A DNA stretch of 26,460 bases from JASGDC01 sp047605865 (GCA_047605865.1 JASGFC010000021.1:1-26460); one strand, 5' to 3'; positions 15,059-24,278 are shown, counted from the first letter of the stretch. Program-made: numbers and translations. The notes: a model not told the origin generated them from the sequence alone.

Positions 15059-16741
15059 ATGGCTGAATTTATTTATACAATGGACCATGCCCGAAAAGCG
15101 CATGGCGACAAAGTAATCCTTGATGATGTAAGTATGTCGTTTTTTCCAGGTGCAAAAATCGGTATGGTGGGTCCAAACGGTGCTGGTAAATCAACAATCT
15201 TAAAAATTATGGCAGGCTTGGAAGAACCTTCCAACGGTAAAGCCTTCTTAAGCCCTGGTTATACGGTAGGAATATTACTTCAAGAACCTCCACTTAGTGA
15301 AGACAAAACTGTACTTGAAAATGTTGAAGAAGGCGCAGGGGAGATCAAAGCTAAGCTTGATAGATACAACGAAGTATCGGAAGCGATGGCAGATCCAGAC
15401 GCTGATTTCGATGCGCTTATGGAAGAGATGGGTAAACTCCAAGAAGAAATTGATGCAGCAGATGCTTGGGACCTTGATTCTCAACTAGAGCAGGCTATGG
15501 ATGCATTGCGTTGTCCACCGCCAGATGCAGATGTTAAAGTGCTTTCTGGTGGTGAGCGCCGTCGTGTTGCACTCTGTAAACTTCTGCTACAAAAACCTGA
15601 TTTGCTCCTTCTTGATGAGCCAACTAACCACTTAGATGCTGAGAGCGTCTTGTGGTTAGAGCAACACCTTTCTAAATACCCTGGAGCAGTGGTCGCTGTT
15701 ACTCACGATAGATACTTCCTTGACCATGTCGCTCAGTGGATTGCTGAAGTAGACCGTGGACACCTATACCCTTATGAAGGTAACTATTCTACTTACCTTG
15801 AAAAGAAGCAAGAACGCTTGAAAGTTCAAGGTAAAAAAGATGCTAAGCTTCAAAAACGCTTGAAAGACGAACTTGATTGGGTGCGTTCTTCTGCCAAAGG
15901 TCGTCAGACAAAGTCCAAAGCTCGTTTGAACCGTTATGAAGAAATGGCGGCTGAAGCTGAAAAGACAAAGAAATTAGACTTTGATGAGATTCAGATTCCA
16001 CCTGGACCTCGTCTAGGAAACGTTGTTATTGAAGCAACAGATTTGAAGAAAGGTTTTGCCGATCGCATTCTTATAGACGGACTTTCTTTCTCTTTGCCAC
16101 GAAACGGAATCGTGGGTGTCATTGGACCTAACGGTGTGGGTAAAACAACTTTGTTCAAAACTATCGTGGGTCTTGAACCACTTGATGATGGAAATCTCAA
16201 AATTGGTGAAACAGTTAAGATTTCTTATGTTGATCAGAATCGTGAAAACATTGATCCCGAGAAGACTGTTTGGGAGACTATTTCAGATGGCTTAGACTTC
16301 CTTGAAGTCGGCGGTGTTGAGATGTCATCTCGTGCTTATATTTCAGCTTTTGGCTTTAAAGGCCCAGATCAGCAGAAAAAAACTGGAGTGTTATCAGGTG
16401 GTGAACGTAACCGTCTTAATCTGGCGTTAACACTTAAACAGGGTGGAAATCTCTTGCTTTTGGATGAACCTACTAACGATCTAGATGTGGAAACACTAGC
16501 TAGTTTAGAAAATGCTTTGTTGGAATTCCCTGGTTGTGCCGTTGTTGTTTCGCACGATAGGTGGTTCCTAGATCGTGTAGCAACACATATTCTTGCCTAT
16601 GAAGGTACTGATGAAGATCCAGCACAGTGGTACTGGTTTGAAGGTAACTTTGAAGCTTATGAAGAGAACAAAATTGACAGATTAGGTCCGGAAGCAGCCA
16701 GGCCACATCGTGTGACACATAGAAAGTTAACTCGTGACTAA
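15059..16741 (+). CDS. ettA: ABC-F translation factor EttA (energy-dependent translational throttle)
   Basis: This soluble ABC-F protein has two nucleotide-binding domains and no membrane segment. It has Walker A GPNGAGKS (38-45) and GPNGVGKT (356-363), signatures LSGGERRR (162-169) and LSGGERNR (445-452), and Walker B plus LDEPTNHLD (185-193) and LDEPTNDLD (468-476). The charged linker (about 243-325) is the P-site tRNA interaction motif, and the N-terminal domain has the extra arm (about 85-150) typical of EttA. The 560-residue length and the absence of the C-terminal extension seen in antibiotic-resistance ABC-Fs fit EttA, which binds the ribosomal E site and gates the first peptide bond according to ATP/ADP. 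A thioesterase gene overlaps its end by 8 bases. Confidence 0.95.
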   Translation: MAEFIYTMDHARKAHGDKVILDDVSMSFFPGAKIGMVGPNGAGKSTILKIMAGLEEPSNGKAFLSPGYTVGILLQEPPLSEDKTVLENVEEGAGEIKAKLDRYNEVSEAMADPDADFDALMEEMGKLQEEIDAADAWDLDSQLEQAMDALRCPPPDADVKVLSGGERRRVALCKLLLQKPDLLLLDEPTNHLDAESVLWLEQHLSKYPGAVVAVTHDRYFLDHVAQWIAEVDRGHLYPYEGNYSTYLEKKQERLKVQGKKDAKLQKRLKDELDWVRSSAKGRQTKSKARLNRYEEMAAEAEKTKKLDFDEIQIPPGPRLGNVVIEATDLKKGFADRILIDGLSFSLPRNGIVGVIGPNGVGKTTLFKTIVGLEPLDDGNLKIGETVKISYVDQNRENIDPEKTVWETISDGLDFLEVGGVEMSSRAYISAFGFKGPDQQKKTGVLSGGERNRLNLALTLKQGGNLLLLDEPTNDLDVETLASLENALLEFPGCAVVVSHDRWFLDRVATHILAYEGTDEDPAQWYWFEGNFEAYEENKIDRLGPEAARPHRVTHRKLTRD

Positions 16742-17207
16742 TTCATATCCAAAAAATGCAATTATCGTTCCATTACAGATGCGTTGGAGCGATATGGATG
16801 CCTATGAGCATGGAAATAATGGAATCTATTTAACCTACCTTGAAGAAGCACGTTTTAGGTGGAGAGATGGACAATACGAGGGTGCTACTGGCTCCTACAT
16901 TAAAGATTTACTGCCTGATGATGTAGTAAACCTTGTTGCTAGTCATCGCATTGAATATGTAAGTCAACTTCAGTATGCAAAAACTGACGGTAATATTTAT
17001 GTGCGGCTCTGGGTTTGTAAAATTGGTACCTCAAGTTTTACTTCTGCTGGAATTATTACTGATAAGTCTGGTGAGCAGGTTTATGTGAAGTCTTTAAGTA
17101 CCTTGGTTCAATATAATCAAAATACTCAAAAGTCTGAACCTTTATCAGATGAGGTTAAAAGTTACTTAGAGTCAATGCATGGCCCTGAACCTGAATTCCA
17201 TGGCTAA
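16734..17207 (+). CDS. acyl-CoA thioesterase, 4HBT hotdog fold
   Basis: The N-terminal pattern RWSDMDAYEHGNNGIYLTYL (17-36) is the active-site signature of YbgC/FadM-like 4-hydroxybenzoyl-CoA thioesterases, with Asp20 or Asp22 as the catalytic acid and His26-Gly-Asn-Asn at the dimer interface. The length of 157 residues matches a single hotdog subunit. The GTG start lies inside the last codons of ettA. The ettA-thioesterase order is common in actinobacteria. The acyl-CoA substrate is not visible. The next gene's start overlaps its 3' end by 29 bases. Confidence 0.9.
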   Translation: MTNSYPKNAIIVPLQMRWSDMDAYEHGNNGIYLTYLEEARFRWRDGQYEGATGSYIKDLLPDDVVNLVASHRIEYVSQLQYAKTDGNIYVRLWVCKIGTSSFTSAGIITDKSGEQVYVKSLSTLVQYNQNTQKSEPLSDEVKSYLESMHGPEPEFHG

Positions 17208-17859
17208 ACTCTTATTAAAAGATTATTCTGTACTTTCAGATATCAGAAATTACATTTCTCGGATTCATCAGATTGAGCCTAGTTCAACTGTACGTCTGGT
17301 GGCTCTTAACCATGTACTTCTTATCTATACAGCCCCTTTTTATCAGCAAGGTTCACGTTTGAGCACGATAATGGGGCTTCGGATTTTCTTATTACGTGAG
17401 CAAGAGATCTTAGATGTTGTAGTTCCAGTAGCTGAACTTCTTGATAGAATCATGCGCAGAAATAACAGCGAGTATGAACTTAAAATTCCACCTCAACACC
17501 AGAGTGAACCCTGGGCAACAATAACTCCTCCACAGTCATCGTGGCAGCTTATAGATGTGCTTCCAGTGCAAGAGTGCCAACAACTTGCAACACAGGGCAT
17601 TGATACCATTGCTCAAAGTTTACCTACAGATGCTGGAGCGCCATTAGTGAAAGCTGCACGCGAAAAAGTATGGGGTGATGAAATATCACTGGATTATCTT
17701 TCTTTCCCACAGGGTGCTGCTTTTTTGCTTGTTTCTTTGGGGTTTGTTGAAGAAAAAAGTGATATTAAGGTTTATTCAGCAGGGAAGTGGATTCGTTTTT
17801 CAACAGCTTATGGACATGTGCTCTATTATGCTGGAAGTGTAGAGTTGCCAGTTTCTTAG
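17179..17859 (+). CDS. conserved actinobacterial protein of unknown function
   Basis: This 226-residue protein has no signal peptide or membrane helix. It begins with DYSVLSDIRNYISRIHQIE, a pattern I associate with a conserved gene located after the ettA-thioesterase pair in actinobacteria, but no function is known. The middle part (about 105-120) is Pro/Gln-rich and the C-terminus is beta-rich (IKVYSAGKWIRFSTAYGHVLYY). ATG at 17179 has GAG 6 bases upstream; a second ATG at 17200 (MAKLLLKD) would remove most of the overlap with the thioesterase gene and may be the real start. It closes the ettA operon and is convergent with the globin gene. Confidence 0.8.
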   Translation: MALNLNSMAKLLLKDYSVLSDIRNYISRIHQIEPSSTVRLVALNHVLLIYTAPFYQQGSRLSTIMGLRIFLLREQEILDVVVPVAELLDRIMRRNNSEYELKIPPQHQSEPWATITPPQSSWQLIDVLPVQECQQLATQGIDTIAQSLPTDAGAPLVKAAREKVWGDEISLDYLSFPQGAAFLLVSLGFVEEKSDIKVYSAGKWIRFSTAYGHVLYYAGSVELPVS

Positions 17860-17901
17860 TATTTAATGCTTCAAACGAACACCAAAGTTTATTTGATAAG
17901 G

Positions 17902-18279
17902 TTAGTCTTCGAAAGTGTTAACCATAGCGTGAGCCGCTCGGTCAACATAATCTAAAAATTGTTCTTCGTAGAGAGCCGGTAGCTGCTCTGCTTTGATAGC
18001 AGCATTCATGTGCTTAAGCCAAGCATCTCGGGCAGCAGGATTTATCTTAAAGGGCATGTGACGCATGCGGAGCCTGGGATGTCCACGTTCTTCAGAGTAC
18101 GTGCTTGGGCCACCCCAAAATTGTTCAAAAAACATACTGAGACGTTTTTCAGCACCTTTCCAATCATCGTTAGGGTAAAGAGGTGAGAGAATTGGATCTT
18201 GCTTAACGTGAGTATAGAAGTGGTGCACAATACGTTCAATAGTTGTTTTACCACCGATCTCTTGATAGAAATTACTCAT
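17902..18279 (-). CDS. glbO: group II truncated hemoglobin (trHbO-like)
   Basis: This is a 2-over-2 globin of 125 residues. Numbered from the proposed start, it has TyrB10 (Tyr22), TyrCD1 (Tyr35), FWGGPSTYSEERGHPRLRMR (54-73), the proximal haem ligand HisF8 (His74) and TrpG8 (Trp87), the residues that mark trHbO of mycobacteria. Such proteins bind O2 tightly and are implicated in oxygen and reactive nitrogen chemistry. The ORF is open upstream to 18342, but the start at 18279 (MSNFYQEIGG) is preferred because the globin domain begins there. This ATG overlaps the mscS stop by 8 bases, so the gene is the third of a pepN-mscS-globin operon. Confidence 0.93.
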   Translation of the reverse strand: MSNFYQEIGGKTTIERIVHHFYTHVKQDPILSPLYPNDDWKGAEKRLSMFFEQFWGGPSTYSEERGHPRLRMRHMPFKINPAARDAWLKHMNAAIKAEQLPALYEEQFLDYVDRAAHAMVNTFED

Positions 18280-18865
18280 CGTCAGTGCTTGAACTTTCTT
18301 TTGTATCTTCACCAATGTAATCTCCTTGAGAGCGGTTACCAATTTGCATCATTTCGCCATTGCGGAGATACCACACTACACCACGGTCATCAACAAGTTC
18401 TGTGGTACGCAATCCAACGTTGATAACGCGACCTTCAACACCATTAACTTCGATATAGTCGCCAATACCAAATTGATCTTCAACGGTGATAAAAATACCA
18501 GCAATAAAGTCACGGATTAACTGTTGCGTACCAAAACCAATGGCAACACCTGCCACAGAAATACTTGCCAGCAAAGGAGCAAGGGATAAGTGTAAGGCTT
18601 CTACGAGAAACCAGATGAAACCCAAACCAATGATGAGTGAGGCAATACTAGTTAAAACAGAACCAATGGTTTTAGCACGTTGAACTTTTCGCTGCTGGTT
18701 AACAATTTGGTGTGCAACCTTAGGTACACGCTGATTGATAAGACCTTTGACGAAGAGGTCAATGGCTCCTCTAGCCAGGAGCCACAAAATCACTGCTCCA
18801 ACAAACACAATCAAGACAGAGATAAGCCTTGGAGTTGTGGAGAAAAAGTGATCAAGTGCACTCAT
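18272..18865 (-). CDS. short MscS-family mechanosensitive channel
   Basis: The order is one N-terminal membrane helix (13-33), a second (about 68-90), and the pore helix with the glycine/alanine pattern of MscS (LAPLLASISVAGVAIGFGTQ, 95-114), followed by QLIRDFIAGIFITVEDQFGIGDYIEV and the start of the beta domain. At 197 residues the protein stops after the beta domain and lacks the alpha/beta C-terminal cage of E. coli MscS (286 residues). It ends in an acidic tail (GEDTKESSSTDDE). Short forms like this are common in actinobacteria, so this is probably natural rather than a truncation. It starts 4 bases after the pepN stop. Likely role: relief of osmotic downshock. Confidence 0.9.
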   Translation of the reverse strand: MSALDHFFSTTPRLISVLIVFVGAVILWLLARGAIDLFVKGLINQRVPKVAHQIVNQQRKVQRAKTIGSVLTSIASLIIGLGFIWFLVEALHLSLAPLLASISVAGVAIGFGTQQLIRDFIAGIFITVEDQFGIGDYIEVNGVEGRVINVGLRTTELVDDRGVVWYLRNGEMMQIGNRSQGDYIGEDTKESSSTDDE

Positions 18866-18869
18866 AGTG

Positions 18870-21413
18870 TTACGCTGCTTGACGGACTTTCAAAGCACGC
18901 GCCATAGAGTCACGTGCTTCTTGAATATGGCGAATTAATCCTGCTGGGGCATCAGTGTTTGCTTTGAGCCAGGCATCTGTTTTTGCTAAAGTTTCCTTAC
19001 TGACAGCAGAAGCGGGGTAGCCTAGATCAATAATATATTGACCTATTTCATGTGAACGGTTTTCCCAAATATCTTTGATGATCTCAAAGTAAGGATCAAT
19101 ATATGGTTTGAGTAACTCGATATCGTTGGCACGGGCAAAGCCACCACCAGTATATTCAAGCATAGTATTGGAAAGGTCTTCATTTTCTGTAAGTTCTTTC
19201 CAGGCAGCTTTTTTAGCTTTGGCTGTTGGAATAGCTGCTCTGGCGTATGCTTCCTTAGCGTTACCAAGAGTAGTTTTGTCTTTTTCAGCTGCAGCAACAA
19301 TATCCTTTTCACCGGCAGCACCACCGGCAATTAAGGCAAAGAGTAGCGACCAGTCAAGGTCTGTGTCGATATTAAGCCCTTCAAGCTTTTCTTTTCCAGA
19401 ACGCAAGTCTTTAATGTACGCTAAGTGCTTATCAGATTCAGCGTAGCTGATGAAGTTTTGTGCAAACTGGAATTGTGCGTCTGAGCCAGGTTCTGCATCG
19501 TGCATCAGCTTAAACAATGCGTCAGCAACTTTAGCTCGAGTTTCTTTGATTTTGTCTTCAGGAACATAGAAGTCAACAGCAGTACTCACTTGACGAAGCA
19601 AAATCATTAAGATGTTGGATTGGTCTTCTGTACTAATATTTTCAATAAACATATCAATGAATTTCAACGAAGAGAACTTCTGTGAACGAACCATCTCCCA
19701 GACATTTGACCAGATCACTGCACGTGCTAATGAGTCTTCAAATTTAGCAATATTATCCTCGATGAACTTCATCGATTCATCATCAAAGAAAATTTTGGCA
19801 TACGCAAAGTCTTTATCATTGAGCAAGATGAAATTTGGGCGATTTTTGCCAACAACTTCATCAATCTCGATTGATTTACCATCAACATCGCCTTCAAAAT
19901 ATTCATCGCGGATTACTTTGTCGCCTTTAAGGTTGTAAAAACCAAGACCAATACGATGTGGACGCAAAGTTTCACAATATTCTTCATTGCTTTGCTCAAT
20001 AGTGAAGCTTGTAATCTTCTTGCCATCAGTTTTAACAACGGGTGAAAGAATATTTACACCAGCTGTTTCAAGCCATTTCTTAGTCCATTCATCAAGGTTG
20101 CGACTCGACGCTTTTTCAAGTTCTGTCATAAGATCTGGAAGTTCAGTATTACCCCACGCATGTTTCTTGAAGTATTCCACGATACCGGCCATGAATTCAT
20201 CCAAACCAACCCATGCTACAAGTTGCTTCAAAACAGAAGCGCCTTTAGCGTAAGTGATACCGTCAAAGTTAACTTGAATATCATCAAGGTCACGAATTTC
20301 AGCCATAATAGGGTGCGTTGAACTCAATTGGTCTTGTCGGTAAGCCCAGGTCTTTTCCATGATAGAGAAAGTAGTCCATGCTTCTTCCCATTGAGTTCCA
20401 TGAACAGAGCAGAAGGTAGACATAAACTCTGCAAATGATTCGTTAAGCCACAGATCATTCCACCAGCGCATTGTGACTAAATCACCAAACCACATGTGAG
20501 CTAATTCATGAAGGAATGTGAGGTCACGGCGTTCAAGTACTGCATCAGAAACTTTAGAACGGAAGACATAATCATCACGATAGGTTACACAACCAGCATT
20601 TTCCATTGCACCTGCGTTGAAATCTGGCACGAAGACTTGGTCATAAGATTCAAATGGGTATGGAGTTTTGAAATTCTTTTCATAAAAAGCAAAACCTTGT
20701 TTTGTAATCTTAAAGAGGTGAGCAGTATCAATGTAGCCAAACATTGATTTACGAGCATAAATACTTAAAGGAATAGTTTTTCCAGATGAGCTAGTGAGTT
20801 CATCGTGCGTACTTTGATAAGGGCCTGCAACAAGAGCGGTAACATAGCTAGACATGATTTGAGTTTGAGCAAATGACCACTTAGCTTTACCATCGCCTAG
20901 CTTCTTAGCTTTTGGCGTTGGGGCGTTTGAAATAACTTTCCAGTGATCTGGCACGATAGCAGTAAAGGTAAACTGTGATTTTAGGTCAGGTTGTTCAAAA
21001 ACAGTGTACATACGACGAGAATCTGGAACTTCAAACTGAGTGTACACGTAAACTTCATTATCAGCTGGGTCTACAGCACGATGGAGACCTTCACCAGAAT
21101 GTGTATAAATAAAATCTCCAACAACGTGTAGTTCGTTTTCTTTTTCAAGCTTAGGCAGCAGAATACGAACGTTATCTTCGACAACTTTATCTACATTTAA
21201 CTCTTTACCATTGAGAGTCACAGAATGAACTTTGTCTGTGATGGCATCAATAAAGGTAGATTTACCAGGAAGTGCAGAAAATTTTACAGTGGTATCAGAA
21301 AGAAAAGTTTTATCGCCTTGTGTTAAATCAAGATTCACATCATAAGAGTGAACTTTTGTTACAATTTCAGCGCGTTCTTGAGCTTCTTGGCGAGTCAGAT
21401 TCATTCCTGGCAT
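18870..21413 (-). CDS. pepN: aminopeptidase N, M1 zinc metallopeptidase
   Basis: This 847-residue enzyme removes N-terminal residues from peptides in the cytoplasm. The exopeptidase motif GAMENAG is at 268-274. The zinc site HELAH (302-306) is followed by MWFGDLVTMRWWNDLWLNES with the third ligand Glu325. The N-terminal beta-sandwich domain (about 20-220) and the C-terminal ERAP1-like helical domain (about 520-840) are both complete. No signal peptide is present. AAAGG precedes the ATG. It is the first gene of the pepN-mscS-globin operon and is divergent from rpiB, with 120 bases between them. Confidence 0.97.
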   Translation of the reverse strand: MPGMNLTRQEAQERAEIVTKVHSYDVNLDLTQGDKTFLSDTTVKFSALPGKSTFIDAITDKVHSVTLNGKELNVDKVVEDNVRILLPKLEKENELHVVGDFIYTHSGEGLHRAVDPADNEVYVYTQFEVPDSRRMYTVFEQPDLKSQFTFTAIVPDHWKVISNAPTPKAKKLGDGKAKWSFAQTQIMSSYVTALVAGPYQSTHDELTSSSGKTIPLSIYARKSMFGYIDTAHLFKITKQGFAFYEKNFKTPYPFESYDQVFVPDFNAGAMENAGCVTYRDDYVFRSKVSDAVLERRDLTFLHELAHMWFGDLVTMRWWNDLWLNESFAEFMSTFCSVHGTQWEEAWTTFSIMEKTWAYRQDQLSSTHPIMAEIRDLDDIQVNFDGITYAKGASVLKQLVAWVGLDEFMAGIVEYFKKHAWGNTELPDLMTELEKASSRNLDEWTKKWLETAGVNILSPVVKTDGKKITSFTIEQSNEEYCETLRPHRIGLGFYNLKGDKVIRDEYFEGDVDGKSIEIDEVVGKNRPNFILLNDKDFAYAKIFFDDESMKFIEDNIAKFEDSLARAVIWSNVWEMVRSQKFSSLKFIDMFIENISTEDQSNILMILLRQVSTAVDFYVPEDKIKETRAKVADALFKLMHDAEPGSDAQFQFAQNFISYAESDKHLAYIKDLRSGKEKLEGLNIDTDLDWSLLFALIAGGAAGEKDIVAAAEKDKTTLGNAKEAYARAAIPTAKAKKAAWKELTENEDLSNTMLEYTGGGFARANDIELLKPYIDPYFEIIKDIWENRSHEIGQYIIDLGYPASAVSKETLAKTDAWLKANTDAPAGLIRHIQEARDSMARALKVRQAA

Positions 21414-21533
21414 AAATATACATCCTTTACATCGTGATTAAACCGTTTCTTCTATTCTTACAGGTTTACCCCGAAAAAAGCTAACTAGAACTTATAATTG
21501 TTTCTATCAGCTTAAAAATATTCAAAGGAGCAT

Positions 21534-22025
21534 ATGATGCGAGTACATATTGGCCATGACCACGCAGGCTTTGAAATGAAACAAGACCTCATGAAACTAC
21601 TTCAAGAAAAAGGTTATGAGCCAGTTGATCATGGTCCACAAACTTTCGATGCAGAGGATGATTACCCTGCATTCTGCATTGCTGCAGCCGAAGCGGTTGT
21701 AGAAGATCAGAAACAAGGAGTAGATGCCCTCGGTGTTGTCCTTGGTGGTTCTGGAAATGGTGAGCAGATTGCAGCTAACAAAGTACCAGGAGTTCGCGCA
21801 GCCCTTGCATGGAATGAAGATACAGCAAAGCTTGCTCGCGAGCATAATGATGCAAACGTGATTTCTATTGGCGCCCGTGAGCATTCTGAACAGGAAGCAG
21901 TAGATCTTATCTTGATGTTTTTAGCAGAACCATTTAGCAAAGAATCTCGCCATATTCGCCGTATCAAACAGCTTGCTCAATACGATGGCACTACATATCC
22001 CTTGAATGAAACAGAACAAAGTTAG
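21534..22025 (+). CDS. rpiB: ribose-5-phosphate isomerase B
   Basis: RpiB interconverts ribose 5-phosphate and ribulose 5-phosphate. HIGHDHAGFEMK (5-16), GGSGNGEQIAANK and REHNDANVISIGAREHS are family signatures. The GxGNG loop carries Glu (GEQ) and no catalytic cysteine, as in the mycobacterial type where a glutamate acts as the base. AAAGGAG ends at 21530, which gives 3 bases to the first ATG (21534) and 6 bases to the second (21537). The second, one codon later, is the better-spaced start. TATAAT at 21493-21498 is a likely -10 without a good -35. With rpe, it covers the non-oxidative pentose interconversions. Confidence 0.95.
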   Translation: MMRVHIGHDHAGFEMKQDLMKLLQEKGYEPVDHGPQTFDAEDDYPAFCIAAAEAVVEDQKQGVDALGVVLGGSGNGEQIAANKVPGVRAALAWNEDTAKLAREHNDANVISIGAREHSEQEAVDLILMFLAEPFSKESRHIRRIKQLAQYDGTTYPLNETEQS

Positions 22026-22047
22026 TACATACTTTTCTTGTCTTAAG

Positions 22048-22091
22048 AATTTAGCCGCTTGGTAAAAATTGCTTTACCAAGCGGCTAAATT
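22048..22091. terminator. bidirectional terminator between rpiB and acs
   Basis: A perfect 19-bp stem (22048-22066 with 22073-22091; left arm AATTTAGCCGCTTGGTAAA) closes a 6-base loop. AT pairs at the stem base provide short U-runs on both strands. It lies 22 bases after rpiB and 13 bases after the end of the convergent acs gene, and so serves both. Confidence 0.85.
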
Positions 22092-22104
22092 AGTGGAGTT
22101 GATG

Positions 22105-24069
22105 TTAAGAGTCTTTTTGTAAGCCGTCAGCAATCTGTTGCATCACAGTTGAGTCAGCAAGAGTTGTCACATCGCCGATTTCTTTACCTTCAGCTAAGTC
22201 GCGTAGCAAACGTCGCATAATCTTTCCGGACCGAGTTTTGGGTAATTCAGAAACAATAACGATTTGCCGTGGGCGGGCAATGGGACTAATTTCTTGAGAC
22301 ACATGCTTTTTCAGTATGCCAACAAGCTCATCGTTATCGTACTTGTCTTGATCTTGTGCGTTCAAAATGGTGAAAGCAACAACGGCTTGCCCTGTTGTCT
22401 CATCATTTGCCCCGACAACTGCTGCTTCAGCAACACTTTCGTGGGAGACTAGTGCTGATTCAATTTCAGCAGTTGAAAGCCTGTGTCCAGATACATTCAT
22501 AACGTCATCGACACGACCAAGTAACCAGATATCTCCGTCTTCATCTTTTTTCGCGCCATCGCCAGCAAAGTACATGCCTTCATAAGTTGACCAATACGCT
22601 TCATAAAAACGCTCTGGATTACCCCAAATACCGCGAAGCATCCCTGGCCAAGGTTTACGAATTACAAGGTAACCACCTTCACCATTGTCAACCGGCTGTC
22701 CTTGCTCATCAACTACATCAATGGAAACTCCTGGTATTGGTTTTTGAGCAGAACCTGGCTTAGTTTCTGTAACTCCAGGTAGTGGGGAAATCATGATTCC
22801 ACCAGTTTCGGTTTGCCACCAGGTGTCTACAATGGGTGTTTTATTTCTGCCCAGAACGCGACGGTACCACATCCAAGCTTCAGGGTTGATTGGTTCTCCC
22901 ACAGAACCTAGAACGCGCAGTGATTTAAGTTTGTATTGTTCTGGAATGGTTTCGCCCCACTTCATAAAAGTACGAATAGCTGTAGGAGCAGTGTAGAGTA
23001 TTGTGACTTTATACTTATCTATCAGCTCCCACCAGCGGCCTTTGTGTGGGGATTCAGGGGTGCCCTCGTACATCAATTGAGTGCAACCATTAGCAAGAGG
23101 TCCGTACGCTAAATAGCTGTGTCCGGTAATCCATCCAACATCGGCAGTACACCAGAAAATATCGCTTTCAGGGTGAACATCAAAAATATTTTGATGAGTA
23201 AAGGCAACGTGGGTTAAATAACCTGCTGAGGTGTGCAAAATTCCTTTTGGTTTACCAGTGGTACCAGAAGTGTAGAGAATGAAGAGTGGGTTTTCAGCTT
23301 CAAAAGCTTGTGCCTTGTGCCCAGGTTTTTCTTTTTCAATAGTTTCGTGCCACCATAAATCACGATCTTTTACCCACGTGATGTCTTGTTTAGTTCTACG
23401 TACTACGAGAACATTTTCAACAGTTGTGTCATGATCTTTGAGTGCTTCATCAACAGTTGCTTTAAGGCCAAAGGCTTTACCTTTACGATAGCCTCCATCA
23501 GCTGTTACTACTAATTTACATTCAGCATCTTCTATACGACTCTTGAGCGCATCGGCAGAGAAGCCTCCAAAAACAACAGAGTGAATGGCACCAAGACGAG
23601 CACAAGCCAGCATGGCAAAAACTGTTTCTGGAATCATTGGCATGTAGATGGCAACACGATCACCATGTGTCAAACCAAGTTTCTCAAATGCGGCAGCAGT
23701 CTTTTGAACTTCTTCTGTGAGGTCTTTGTATGTGATGGTACGAGTGGTTCCATCTTCACCTTCCCAATGAATGGCAACACGATCACCATGGCCTGCTTCT
23801 ACATGCCGATCAGCACAGTTATAGGCTACATTAAGTGTGCCGTCTTCAAACCATCGTGCAACTGGGGGATTATCCCAGTTCAGAACTTTTGTGAAAGGCT
23901 TATCCCACGTAATGTATTTTTGTGCTTGTTCAGCCCAAAATTTCTCTGGGTCTTTTCCTTCTTCATAAAGGTTTTCTTGTGCAATAGCATTCTTTGCAAA
24001 TTTTTTCTTCGGAACAAATGAACGAGTTTCGTGAAGTAAATTTTCTAAGGTTTCATGCTCTAATTCCAT
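22105..24069 (-). CDS. acs: acetyl-CoA synthetase, AMP-forming
   Basis: Acs activates acetate to acetyl-CoA through acetyl-AMP. Numbered from the chosen start, the phosphate loop YTSGTTGKPKG is at 266-276; WWQTETGG and the hinge/CoA-binding SGHRLSTAEIE follow. TRSGKIMRR near the C-terminus contains Lys616, the catalytic lysine that Pat-type acetyltransferases inactivate and sirtuins reactivate. The frame is open to 24144, but ATG at 24069 is preferred: GGAGAAGGA lies just upstream, and 654 residues is the family length. It stands alone between the terminator shared with rpiB and the tRNA-Gly. No carbon-source operator could be identified. Confidence 0.96.
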   Translation of the reverse strand: MELEHETLENLLHETRSFVPKKKFAKNAIAQENLYEEGKDPEKFWAEQAQKYITWDKPFTKVLNWDNPPVARWFEDGTLNVAYNCADRHVEAGHGDRVAIHWEGEDGTTRTITYKDLTEEVQKTAAAFEKLGLTHGDRVAIYMPMIPETVFAMLACARLGAIHSVVFGGFSADALKSRIEDAECKLVVTADGGYRKGKAFGLKATVDEALKDHDTTVENVLVVRRTKQDITWVKDRDLWWHETIEKEKPGHKAQAFEAENPLFILYTSGTTGKPKGILHTSAGYLTHVAFTHQNIFDVHPESDIFWCTADVGWITGHSYLAYGPLANGCTQLMYEGTPESPHKGRWWELIDKYKVTILYTAPTAIRTFMKWGETIPEQYKLKSLRVLGSVGEPINPEAWMWYRRVLGRNKTPIVDTWWQTETGGIMISPLPGVTETKPGSAQKPIPGVSIDVVDEQGQPVDNGEGGYLVIRKPWPGMLRGIWGNPERFYEAYWSTYEGMYFAGDGAKKDEDGDIWLLGRVDDVMNVSGHRLSTAEIESALVSHESVAEAAVVGANDETTGQAVVAFTILNAQDQDKYDNDELVGILKKHVSQEISPIARPRQIVIVSELPKTRSGKIMRRLLRDLAEGKEIGDVTTLADSTVMQQIADGLQKDS

Positions 24070-24154
24070 GTGTTTTCCTTCTCCGTTGAAGTAACTAATC
24101 ACCTTATTGTGATGAATAAACGTTAGCACGAAAGTGAAACTCAACCAAGATTAT

Positions 24155-24182
24155 TTGAATAATTATATAAACACTGTAAGAT
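24155..24182 (+). promoter_or_regulatory. possible promoter of tRNA-Gly
   Basis: TTGAAT (24155-24160) and TAAGAT (24177-24182) are 16 bases apart and end 24 bases before the tRNA. The region is very AT-rich and also holds TATAAT on the other strand (24162-24167), a possible -10 for acs; both assignments are tentative. Confidence 0.4.
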
Positions 24183-24206
24183 ATATTTGTACTCATTCGT
24201 ACGAAT

Positions 24207-24278
24207 GGGGGTGTAGCATAGTGGTTAATGCCCCGGTCTTCCAAACCGGTTACGCGAGTTCGATTCTCGTCACCCCCT
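24207..24278 (+). tRNA. tRNA-Gly (anticodon UCC)
   Basis: A 72-base cloverleaf: acceptor GGGGGTG/CACCCCC with discriminator T, D-arm after TA, anticodon stem CCGGT/ACCGG around CTTCCAA (anticodon TCC), and T-arm GCGAG/CTCGT around TTCGATT. CCA is not encoded. It marks the boundary between the core gene block and the accessory patch on its right. Confidence 0.97.

Noticed and set aside
18280..18342. N-terminal extension of the globin to 18342
   Set aside because: The added residues come from the mscS gene in another frame. The globin domain starts at 18279 with the conserved FYxEIGG.
18272..18865. mscS as a truncated pseudogene
   Set aside because: The short form is translationally coupled on both sides and the pore helix is intact; short MscS forms are common in related bacteria.
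24070..24144. N-terminal extension of acs to 24144
   Set aside because: The extra 25 residues (Phe/His-rich) lie upstream of a strong GGAGAAGGA site that fits the ATG at 24069, and the family begins there.
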